Part shown: piece by piece, positions 1 through 6,509 of the stretch | Layout of the letters: each line of letters starts with the position of its first letter | How positions within the stretch are numbered: position 1 is the first letter of the stretch | NCBI RefSeq assembly: GCF_001507435.1 | Contig: NZ_LMWH01000301.1 | Coordinates: 1 to 18,961 of the forward strand | DNA length: 18,961 bases | Reading direction: 5' to 3' | Origin: Streptomyces sp. NRRL F-5122 | GTDB lineage: Bacteria; Actinomycetota; Actinomycetes; Streptomycetales; Streptomycetaceae | Translations under genes and position numbers: made by a program | Notes under the pieces: generated by a model | Database searches by the model: none | What the model was told of the DNA's origin: nothing | The model's input: only the letters and a program-made list of their open reading frames with translations

Positions 1-42
1 GGCGTCGCCGCACTCCACAACCTCAAGCTCGACATCCGGTAA
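1..42 (+). CDS. C-terminal end of a gene cut by the window edge, possibly a transposase
   Basis: Reading from base 1, the frame gives GVAALHNLKLDIR followed by TAA at 40-42. An 'ALHNLxL' ending is seen at the C-terminus of some DDE transposases, which is the only reason for the guess. Only 13 residues are visible, so function cannot be established. A short CCCC/GGGG hairpin at 51-62 follows the stop but is too weak to call a terminator. Confidence 0.35.
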   Translation, partial: GVAALHNLKLDIR

Positions 43-207
43 GCCAACCACCCCTCGCGGGGCAGCAGGTCCCGGCCGGCATTACGTGATGGCTCTTAGC
101 CTGTGCTCACGGGTAGTTGGCCATTTCGCTCAGCCGTCGCCGGCCGGTACGGTAGCGATTCGTCGCGTGCTGTGCTCAGGCATGCTTGGTGGGGGCGCAG
201 CGGTCGG

Positions 208-744
208 CTACTCGCCAGTGACGCCATCGATGGCCTCGCGGAGGAGATCCGCATGGCCGACGTGGCGGGCGTACTCCTCGATCACGTGCTCAAGGATGAA
301 TCGCACATCAGTGTCACCGAATTCCGGGTTCGGCACGATGCGCGCGAGGTCAACGGTCACCTTCGCGAATACCTGCCGCGACTCCTCACATGCCTTGAGG
401 TAGTCCTCGTAGACGTCCCTGGCCGGCGTAGCGTCCGACTCGTCGTACCACTCGCCACCGTCAGCGGTGACATAGGTCCGATAGGGAAAGAAGCGAGGCG
501 TCGTGCCGGCCAACGTCCGCTGGAACCAGGCACGCTCAACCCCCTGCAGATGGCGCATGAGCCCCAGCAGGGTCAACGCCGACGACCGCACAGGACGTCG
601 CCGCAGTTGTTCATCCGCGAGCCCCTCGCACTTCCACAAGAAGGTCGCTCGGTGGTAATCGAGATTCGAGGCGATCACCTCCAGCCACGGGCCCGATACT
701 GCGCGCTTCGGCCGGACGATCTTCTGGACCACAATGTCGCTCAC
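208..744 (-). CDS. DinB-like protein, DUF664 family
   Basis: This 178-residue protein has the DUF664/DinB-like four-helix pattern: 'FLWKCEGLADEQLRRRPVRSS' near the N-terminus, 'LLGLMRHLQGVERAW' in the middle and 'EEYARHVGHADLLREAIDG' at the C-terminus. The histidines of the second and last helices are the usual metal ligands of the DinB fold. The family includes metal-dependent thiol transferases, such as mycothiol- or bacillithiol-dependent enzymes, but most DUF664 members have no assigned reaction. The start is the GTG at 742-744, preceded by GAGGAG eight bases upstream. A second, divergent member of the family lies at 4260-4774. The gene stands alone on its strand. Family confidence is high; the reaction is unknown. 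Confidence 0.85.
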   Translation of the reverse strand: MSDIVVQKIVRPKRAVSGPWLEVIASNLDYHRATFLWKCEGLADEQLRRRPVRSSALTLLGLMRHLQGVERAWFQRTLAGTTPRFFPYRTYVTADGGEWYDESDATPARDVYEDYLKACEESRQVFAKVTVDLARIVPNPEFGDTDVRFILEHVIEEYARHVGHADLLREAIDGVTGE

Positions 745-978
745 GCTGGAGTCTCCTCACCGGTCATCAAGCTTGGTCGAGTTCGTACGTGCCCACGATC
801 CGAGGACTGGGCGGCGCCTCTAATGGCACCTCACGAGCACGTCCGCCCAAGAAGACCTCTCTTCGTATCGGAACTCATCGCTCGATGCTGCCTCGGGAGT
901 GGCCCTCCACGACTGCGAGTGGCCAGGTATCGCTGCGAGTCACAGGTGGCCTGAACCCAACCCGGCGAACCTGTGCGG

Positions 979-1131
979 TCACAGGACTAGCTCGCGGCTG
1001 ACCATGAGCAGGGACGGCAGCGACTGCCGGTCGCCCTTCAAGGCCCACTCACCGTAGTTCACCGCCTGGTCCAAGGCGCCCTGCCGTTCAGCGACCACGC
1101 CGAGGGCGATCCTCGCCTCCGCCATCCGCAT
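979..1131 (-). pseudogene. Fragment of a TPR-type regulator C-terminus
   Basis: The minus frame reads 'MRMAEARIALGVVAERQGALDQAVNYGEWALKGDRQSLPSLLMVSRELVL' (in two parts: MRMAEARIALGVVAERQGAL and the remainder) before a TGA at 979-981. The wording 'ALxGDRxSLPSLLMVSREL' is typical of the C-terminal tetratricopeptide region of Streptomyces helix-turn-helix regulators. No N-terminal part is present, and the sequence ends earlier than such proteins usually do. It is therefore read as a remnant truncated on both sides. The break near 1131 coincides with the start of an unrelated plus-strand fragment. Confidence 0.45.
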
Positions 1132-1397
1132 CGCTTCTGGAGGCCACGGAGAACTTGCAGAAGATGCTCGCAACCATCCCGCTGACGGACGACGAACGTG
1201 CCGGCGTCGACCACGGCCAGGCCGCACTCGACCAACTCCTCGACCGACTTGCTGACGTCCCCACCCCCGCCGGCCCGACGCCACGCCAACTCGGAATACC
1301 CGCGACAGGCACGTTGCTTCCCCTCGTTGAGGTTCGGCACAGCAAGCAGTCGGCGAGGAGCCACGAAGAGCCGTTCGCCACCGGCGGCACCAATTGA
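1131..1397 (+). pseudogene. Unrecognised gene fragment, truncated at its 5' end
   Basis: An open plus-strand frame reads 'LEATENLQKMLATIPLTDDE' and continues with 'LADVPTPAGPTPRQLG' until a stop at 1397. The frame has protein-like composition and mostly G/C third positions, but no convincing start codon or ribosome binding site. The residues after about 1340 look less protein-like. It starts where the minus-strand TPR fragment ends, which suggests a recombination scar joining two broken genes. No function is claimed. Confidence 0.35.
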
Positions 1398-1407
1398 AGG
1401 GTGAAGC

Positions 1408-1683
1408 GTGACGTCTCAGCCTGTCCCGAACCTGGAGAGTCTCCACCCTGAACTCGGCCAGGACGGAACGCTCCAGATCGCCCTGCAAAGGGCCGTTCAC
1501 CAGGCCGGATATCGGATTGACGTGCTCTCCGAACGAGCCCCAGGGTGGAAGAGAACAGGAGCCCGCGCGGACGGTCACGAGCGAACGACGGACGTTCACC
1601 TGGGCATTCAGGAACGCTGCTTCGTCATGAAGGGGGCGGTGTGCGCTCGCCGGCCGAACAGGACGAACAGGGGGTTGGAGTGA
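1408..1683 (+). CDS. Small hypothetical protein overlapping the HAD gene
   Basis: A 91-codon frame opens with GTG at 1408. A GAAGG stretch at 1396-1400 lies seven bases upstream and can serve as ribosome binding site. Its stop codon TGA (1681-1683) overlaps the GTG start of the HAD gene (1680-1682) in a GTGA arrangement typical of translational coupling. Third-position GC is clearly raised but below that of the best genes in the window. The product begins VTSQPVPNLESLHPELGQDG and has no recognised domain, signal peptide or membrane segment. The start signal and coupling make it plausible; the composition leaves room for doubt. It could be another decayed fragment like its left neighbours. Confidence 0.4.
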   Translation: MTSQPVPNLESLHPELGQDGTLQIALQRAVHQAGYRIDVLSERAPGWKRTGARADGHERTTDVHLGIQERCFVMKGAVCARRPNRTNRGLE

Positions 1684-2318
1684 CGGGGACCTGCGTCATT
1701 CTCGATATCGGCGGCGTACTGGAGATCACGCCGAAAACGGGATGGGTGGAGCGGTGGGAGGAGCGGCTTGCGCTGCCGCCAGGCACCGTGCATGAGCGGA
1801 TGAGCGACGTGTGGCGAGCCGGGAGCGTCGGGAGCATCAGTGAACGAATGGTTCACGAGCAAGTGGCAGCACGTTTGCGGCTCGACGCGCCTCAGGTGGA
1901 AGCCTTCATGGCTGATCTCTGGGCGGAATACCTGGGAGCGCCCAACGAGGAACTCATCGCTTATGTGCGGGGGCTGAGAGGAAGCTGCAGGCTGGGCATC
2001 CTGAGCAACAGCTTCGTCGGCGCCCGGGAGCGGGAGACGGCGCTGTACCGGTTCGACGAGCTGGTCGAGCAGATCGTGTACTCGCACGAGATCGGCATCG
2101 AGAAGCCGGACCCGCGTGCCTTCGAGGCCGCATGCGCCGGCCTGGAGGTGCGGCCGGAGAGCTGTCTCTTCATCGACGATTACGCAGTCAACGTTGACGC
2201 TGCCCAGGCGGCGGGCATGCAGGCGCATCTGTTCGAGGACAACGCCCGGACGATCATGCGCATCGCCGCTCACCTGGACGCTGATCCCCGGGTGGCAGGG
2301 CCTGTCCGGCTCGGGTGA
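1680..2318 (+). CDS. HAD-superfamily hydrolase
   Basis: This 212-residue protein shows all four haloacid dehalogenase superfamily motifs. Motif I is 'VILDIGGVLE' with nucleophile Asp9; the second Asp of DxD is replaced by Gly, as in many 'DIGGV' members. Motif II is 'LSNS' at 108-111, motif III is Lys142 in 'EKPDP', and motif IV is 'FIDDYAVN' with Asp166-Asp167. The helical cap lies between motifs I and II, as in the YihX/epoxide-hydrolase-N-terminal-like subgroup. It probably hydrolyses a small phosphorylated substrate in the cytoplasm; the substrate is unknown. The start is the GTG at 1680, after an AGGGGG-type site. The open frame runs upstream to 1545, but that part does not resemble the family. 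It overlaps the preceding small ORF by three bases. Confidence 0.85.
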   Translation: MTGTCVILDIGGVLEITPKTGWVERWEERLALPPGTVHERMSDVWRAGSVGSISERMVHEQVAARLRLDAPQVEAFMADLWAEYLGAPNEELIAYVRGLRGSCRLGILSNSFVGARERETALYRFDELVEQIVYSHEIGIEKPDPRAFEAACAGLEVRPESCLFIDDYAVNVDAAQAAGMQAHLFEDNARTIMRIAAHLDADPRVAGPVRLG

Positions 2319-2369
2319 CGTCGCCTGACCGGCGTTCAGCGGTTGCCGGCCAGGCGGTGGGCCCGTTGG

Positions 2370-2470
2370 TCAGTGCTTCCACGTGTTCGGCAACCGGCTC
2401 GGGTGCTGGCTGGACGGTAGGAGTTGGTGCCGGTCTCGATGGTGGTGCCGTCAAGAGTGAGCCGGTCCAC
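2370..2470 (-). pseudogene. Possible IstB-like (IS21 ATPase) C-terminal remnant
   Basis: The minus frame reads 'VDRLTLDGTTIETGTNSYRP', which resembles the C-terminal 'DRL...hIETGxxSYRL' segment of IstB-type ATPases of IS21-like elements. Only about 30 codons match, no Walker motifs are present, and no IS ends were found. The call is tentative. The rest of 2319-2539 holds no other recognisable feature. Confidence 0.25.
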
Positions 2471-2539
2471 TGGTGAACAAAACCGTGGGTCGGCCTTGCG
2501 GCCGCCGTGCCCGTTTCGGTGCGTGCGGCGGTGATCCCG

Positions 2540-3382
2540 TCAGCCGAGTTTGCGCAGCACCTCGTCCAGGTGGGCCCGGTAGGTTCGTAGCGCCGTGAGG
2601 TCGGCGGTGTAGCGGTCGGGGTGGCGGGCGATGTCCGCGGCCTGCTTCTGCGCCAGTACGGTGTGCCAGACCTCGGCCGTGTGGTGGCGTTGCTTGCAGG
2701 AGACGTCCGCGACGGCGGTCGCCCGCTCCCGTTGCGTGTGCCGGGTGTTGCCGTCGCTGCCCCGCTGCCAAGCGGCGTCCGTATAGGCCGCGACGGGGTC
2801 GGGGTAGCGGGTGAATCCTCGTGCGGCCACACAGCGGGACCACACATCCCAGGCCGCGCGCAGACGCGGGTCGCCCTTGACCGCCTTGTCGACCTCGATC
2901 GCCCGCCGGCCCGCGTAGAGCCAGTCCCGTGTGAGGTTGATGCCGCGCATCAGGTCCCGGGAGGCGTCGGCGCTGCAGGCGGGCCAGTCCGCGTACTCGG
3001 CGCTGGTCATGCGGCGGCCCTTCGGCAGGGGGGAGGGGTGCAGTGCCGGGTCCCAGCCGTAGCCCCAGCGGCGGGCCGTGTCCGGGTCGAGGACGCCGTA
3101 CTCGGTGGCGACGGCGGTGCCGACGATGGGGTCGCTGGGGAAGCGGGGGTCGAGCGGGAAGTCGCGGTGGCCGCGGCCGGCCATGCACTGTCGGACCAAC
3201 AGCGCGGACGCCTGCTGGGAGCGCTCGTAGTCCTGCGCCGTCAAGGTGTAGCGGTCGGCCGGCAGGGGGCCGAGGTCGGAGGCCGCGCGCACAACCTCCG
3301 GCTGTTCCGGACCGGAGGCGCAGATGGCCGCCAGTACTGCCACCCCCGCCACGGCACCCGTCCGCCACCCCCGCCACACCAT
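2540..3382 (-). CDS. Secreted or surface hypothetical protein with repeated CxxxRG motifs
   Basis: The 280-residue product begins MVWRGWRTGAVAGVAVLAAI. This is a positively charged N-terminus followed by a hydrophobic core, and so a likely signal peptide or anchor. 'LAAIC' is not a standard lipobox. Apart from the cysteine in that segment, four cysteines occur, in 'VRQCMAGRGHRDF', 'WPACSAD', 'WSRCVAARGFTRY' and 'VSCKQRHH'. Two share a C[MV]A.RG(H/F).(D/R)[FY] pattern, which suggests an internal duplication and possibly disulfide pairing outside the cell. Similar cysteine motifs occur in Streptomyces secreted proteins of unknown role. The ATG at 3380-3382 lies seven bases after TAGCAT with no ribosome binding site, so a leaderless transcript is likely. 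No enzymatic motif is visible. Confidence 0.75.
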   Translation of the reverse strand: MVWRGWRTGAVAGVAVLAAICASGPEQPEVVRAASDLGPLPADRYTLTAQDYERSQQASALLVRQCMAGRGHRDFPLDPRFPSDPIVGTAVATEYGVLDPDTARRWGYGWDPALHPSPLPKGRRMTSAEYADWPACSADASRDLMRGINLTRDWLYAGRRAIEVDKAVKGDPRLRAAWDVWSRCVAARGFTRYPDPVAAYTDAAWQRGSDGNTRHTQRERATAVADVSCKQRHHTAEVWHTVLAQKQAADIARHPDRYTADLTALRTYRAHLDEVLRKLG

Positions 3383-3389
3383 GGCCAGG

Positions 3390-3395
3390 ATGCTA
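3390..3395 (-). promoter_or_regulatory. -10 element TAGCAT of a probable leaderless promoter
   Basis: On the minus strand TAGCAT is followed by seven bases and then the ATG of the secreted-protein gene. This matches the TANNNT-to-start spacing of actinobacterial leaderless genes. No good -35 box was found. Confidence 0.45.
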
Positions 3396-3455
3396 GCGGG
3401 CGGCTGTCCACGACCGGCCGCGACCCCCGCCCGCGGTACCGGGTCGCTGCCTCCC

Positions 3456-4028
3456 TCAGCTCAGGTGGGCTCCCTTGGCCGCTGCTTCCTCCTCGAAGCG
3501 TGCGGTGTCGGTGGCGAGTGTGCCGGACGCGTTCTCCAGGTGGGCCCGCACGAACCACTGGAACTGCTCGAGGTCGCGCAGCTGCTCGATCAGGAGGTCC
3601 TCGGTGGCGGGGTCGACCTGACCCGCCTCCTTGATCGAGGTGCGCACATCCTCGATCAGGCCGGTGTAGACGAGGTCGAGCGCTGCGAGGTGCGCGATGG
3701 CGTCGGCGCGGCCGATGGCGTAGTCGTCCCAGGTGCGTTCGCTCACCAGTGCGCCCGGCGTGCCCTGCGCCACGCCGCCCAGTGCGGCGAGACGTTCGGC
3801 CACGTCGTCGGCCATGTCGCGGACCCGGTCGACCTGGGGGTCGATCATCTGGTGGACGGCGATGAAGTGGTGGCCGACGACGTTCCAGTGGACGTGCTTG
3901 AGCGTCAGGTGGAGATCGTTGAGGGCGTGCAGCCGCATCCGCAGCAGGCCGATCAGCCGGCCGGCGGCCTCACGCTCGATACCGGGGACGGTGTACTTGG
4001 GGGTCAGGTCCCGGATCTCCTTGGTCAT
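3456..4028 (-). CDS. dps: Dps family ferritin-like DNA-protection protein
   Basis: This 190-residue protein is a Dps mini-ferritin, which oxidises Fe(II) with hydrogen peroxide, stores the iron in a dodecameric shell and can bind the nucleoid under stress. The ferroxidase residues keep the exact spacing of E. coli Dps: His47, His59 and Asp63 on one subunit ('HWNVVGHHFIAVHQMIDPQVD') and Asp74 and Glu78 on its partner ('DDVAERL'). It has a short N-terminal tail and a C-terminal extension rich in Ala and Glu. The ATG follows GAGGTGA at a spacing of about six. About 50 bases upstream lies a stress-sigma-like promoter, with a palindrome near its expected transcription start. The gene appears monocistronic. 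Confidence 0.95.
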   Translation of the reverse strand: MTKEIRDLTPKYTVPGIEREAAGRLIGLLRMRLHALNDLHLTLKHVHWNVVGHHFIAVHQMIDPQVDRVRDMADDVAERLAALGGVAQGTPGALVSERTWDDYAIGRADAIAHLAALDLVYTGLIEDVRTSIKEAGQVDPATEDLLIEQLRDLEQFQWFVRAHLENASGTLATDTARFEEEAAAKGAHLS

Positions 4029-4054
4029 GGTTCACCTCGTGTCACTCGGTGGGG

Positions 4055-4070
4055 CATGCGATGTCGCATG
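4055..4070. promoter_or_regulatory. Palindrome in the dps leader, operator candidate
   Basis: CATGCGA-TG-TCGCATG is a perfect 7-bp inverted repeat around a 2-bp centre. It lies about eight bases downstream of the proposed dps -10 box, so it overlaps the expected transcription start and leader. A 2-base loop is poor for an RNA hairpin, which favours a dimeric repressor site. No regulator is identified. Confidence 0.4.
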
Positions 4071-4077
4071 AGCTCTG

Positions 4078-4102
4078 GTGCCCCGCCCCGGCGCTGTCAG
4101 AC
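4078..4102 (-). promoter_or_regulatory. SigB/SigH-type promoter of dps
   Basis: On the minus strand GTCT (4102-4099) is followed by 15 bases and GGGCAC (4083-4078). This fits GNNT-N14-16-GGGTAY of Streptomyces stress sigma factors with one mismatch. The ATG lies about 50 bases downstream. Four other regions in the window show the same layout and spacer. Confidence 0.5.
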
Positions 4103-4259
4103 ATGTCCGATCCGCCAGTGGTGCTGCCAGGCGAGGGCCGGCACGTGCAGGGGGCAGTGGTCGGTGAGCCTGCCGCACACCTTGCGGTCTCTCCCGCGCG
4201 TGGTCGTCAGGCGTGTTGGCCCGGCTCCTGAGACAAGGGCCCCGTCACGCGGAGCCCCG

Positions 4260-4774
4260 CTAGTAGTAGCCCTTTGTGCCGTCGAGGAGTTCCCGGACGA
4301 TGTCCGCGTGCCCCGCGTGCCGCCCCGTCTCCTCGACGAGGTGGATCAGCATCCAGCGGAGGTTGGCGCTGCCGGAGCGGAAGTCGGGGTGGCGGCCGAC
4401 GTCGTCCAGGGATGCCGTGGCGACGATCTCGTTGCTGCGGGCGCACTGGGTCTTGTCCTCCGCGAGGAGCTCGGTGAGGGGGCGTCCGTCCGTGTGCCAG
4501 TCGGCGTCGTCGGTCGACTCGTCGAACGACGGGTTCTGCTTCTCGTCGCCGCCGAGGAACAGCACCTCCAGCCACATGTGCTCGGTCCAGCGCATGTGGG
4601 TGATGAGACCGGCCATCGTCATGAGCGGTGAGGTCGGGATGACCGGCCGGTACGCGTCCTCATCGCTCAGTCCCTCGCATTTCCAGCGCAGGATCTGCCG
4701 TTGCAGGTCCAGCCAGCCGATCAGCGCGGTGCCTTCGTCTGCTTGGAGCGGGGTCGTTCCAGTTCCGATGTCAT
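4260..4774 (-). CDS. DinB-like protein, DUF664 family, N-terminal frameshift
   Basis: The main frame carries 'ADEGTALIGWLDLQRQILRW', 'KCEGLSDEDAYRPVIPTSPL', 'GLITHMRWTEHMWLEVLFLG', 'ARSNEIVATASLDDVGRHPD' and the C-terminal 'EETGRHAGHADIVRELLDGT'. This is a well-conserved actinobacterial DUF664 protein with metal-binding histidines. The reaction is not established. The natural N-terminus seems to be in another frame. An ATG at 4774-4772 encodes MTSELERP, and adding one C in the C4 run (4750-4753 as G on the plus strand) would join it to PLQADEGT of the main frame. The ATG lies eight bases after TAGCGT, a leaderless-type promoter. Alternatively translation starts at an in-frame GTG upstream, at 4811 or the one coding V in SVRRHD. 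Confidence 0.8.
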
Positions 4775-4782
4775 GCCGGCGC

Positions 4783-4788
4783 ACGCTA
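4783..4788 (-). promoter_or_regulatory. -10 element TAGCGT, probable leaderless promoter of the DinB-like gene
   Basis: TAGCGT on the minus strand is followed by eight bases and the ATG at 4774. No ribosome binding site precedes that ATG. This placement supports the ATG as the original start and hence the frameshift interpretation. Confidence 0.4.
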
Positions 4789-5107
4789 CCGGGGCGGTGG
4801 GGTGGGGACACCTGGATTTGGGCAGAACCTCCAGTCCAACGCGCGTCTGAGTAATCGCGGGAGAGGCCGCTGGGCGCACAACGTTCCTCCCACGCTGCTG
4901 CGGGCGGGATCCCGGAACGGTGCTGAGGCCGATGCGGAGGCTTTCAAAGGACAGGCCGGCAGGCCGGCAGGTCTGCCCCTGATGCTGCCCGTGTGTACCT
5001 TCCGCGGACCGGATGCGGCCCGTCAGGCTGGCCATTTGCGGACATGCGAGGGGCCGACCGGCCGTGGTGGCGGGGCCTGTACGACGGGAGTGGTGGGGAA
5101 GCGTTGC

Positions 5108-6276
5108 GTGCACGAGAAGAAGAACCGGGCCGGGCATCAGCCGGTGCCGCCGTCCGCGGTGCCCTGCGTACAGGAACCGGCGGGCCGCTGTCCGGTCCCG
5201 GTGCCGCGCTTCACGAACTCCAGGCGACAGTGGGCAACTCGGTCGTGGTTGAGCTGGTGGCTCGCGCGCACGATCCGGGGCCGCAGGCCGTGCCGCCGGT
5301 GGCCGTCCAGCGCGCCGGGAGCGGTGTCCAGGAACGCTGGGTGTCGACCGAGGAGGCCGGGTCCGGCCTGCTGCGGAAGGAAGGTGGCCTGTTCAGTTAC
5401 ACGCCACTGGCGGGTGAACGTCTGGCGGGCCTGTCCCAGAAGGAGGTCGGCGAGAAGCTCGGCAGGTTTACGTCCATGGCCCCGTTCGCCTCTCGTCCGC
5501 CGGAGGAGTTGACCAACGCCACCGGCATCCCGGGCATGGTGATGGAGTTCGACGACTCGCACTACTCTTTCGCCCACCGCTCCTACAACGGCACCTCGGC
5601 GGGACCGAACGGGCGTGTGCAGCCGAACGACCATCTCACCGTCGAGAACTCCCTGGCGGCGATGCTGGCCCATGCCGGCCGCGACCCGAAATACATGCAC
5701 GACTTCCTCACCGAACGCATGGGCAAGATGAAGCCCGACTTCAACGGACAGTTGGGCTGGCATGAGTACGGAGAGATCGACAATCTCCACTTCCGTCCCG
5801 GCGTCGACGAGCAGCGCCGCGCCAATGGAACCGCGGTGGACGTGTCGGATGTGGACACGGCGGTCTCACTGCGGCAGTTCCTCGACTTCGTCGACGACAC
5901 GGCGGAAAGACTGCGGCTCCACGCGACGATCCGAGATGGGCTCAGAGCGTCGGCCGAGCAGGTCCAGGGCCGGATGGGGATAGCTGTCGACCGCATGTAC
6001 TTCGGTGTCTCCGGCAGGCGCGACCTGGCGAAGTTCGTCGTTCTGGCACGGCAGCTGACGGGCCAGTCTGTGCCTGAGGAGTTGCAGGGGCTGTCCAAGC
6101 AGAGGGCGGAGCTGCCCTACGACGGCGTGATGCGCACGGAAGGCAGTCCGGGTTTCACCGATGCGGTCAAGGAACTCATCGGCGGCGAGAGCCCGGGAAG
6201 GTACTGGCCGGAGATCGTGGCATGGGCGACGAACCTCCAGCCGGCACAGCCCGTCGCCACCGGGAGCCCCCGCTGA
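5108..6276 (+). CDS. eCIS-associated-type protein with LQxTxGN motif, frameshifted near its 5' end
   Basis: The protein carries 'LHELQATVGNSVVVELVARA' (motif LQATVGN at 5218-5238), the N-terminal signature of actinobacterial DUF4157-type proteins, then 'PPVAVQRAGSG' with a VQR tripeptide at 5305-5313. The remaining ~320 residues belong to no family I recognise and contain no HExxH. Notable stretches are 'FDDSHYSFAHRSYNG', 'NDHLTVENSLAAMLAHAG' and 'MHDFLTERMGKMK'. The best start is GTG 5108, seven bases after GGGGAA (5095-5100), giving VHEKKNRAGHQPVPPSAVPC. That frame has about 24 of 27 G/C third positions to 5188, while the downstream coding frame does not in this part. One missing base near GGG 5182-5184 would join them. 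If not a lesion, translation could use TTG 5104 in the main frame. It precedes a homologous-fronted gene by 233 bases without a recognisable feature. Confidence 0.75.
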
Positions 6277-6509
6277 GCTGCCCGCACCCGTACGCCCCTG
6301 GTCTTGCGACGGCGCAGAAGCCTCGCGTATCCCCTTCCCGGCGCATCCCCCCTTTCCAGCCGCGCCCCGTGGTGAATGCGCGAGGCCCCAGGGTCCTCAC
6401 GAATTGCCCGCGCAGCCATGCGACCCTGCCCATCCGTACCTGGTTCCCGCAGCCGCCCACCGCGTAGGTAAGAGGGGAGTCGGTATCCCTTCTTTTCAAA
6501 GAGGCTGTT

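Noticed and set aside
789..813. GGGCAC on the minus strand upstream of the first DinB-like gene
   Set aside because: No GNNT at 14-16 bases upstream, so it was not counted with the stress-sigma promoters.
4951..4975. Short tandem GGCCGGCA repeats before the first DUF4157-type gene
   Set aside because: Only two full units in GC-rich DNA; likely chance.
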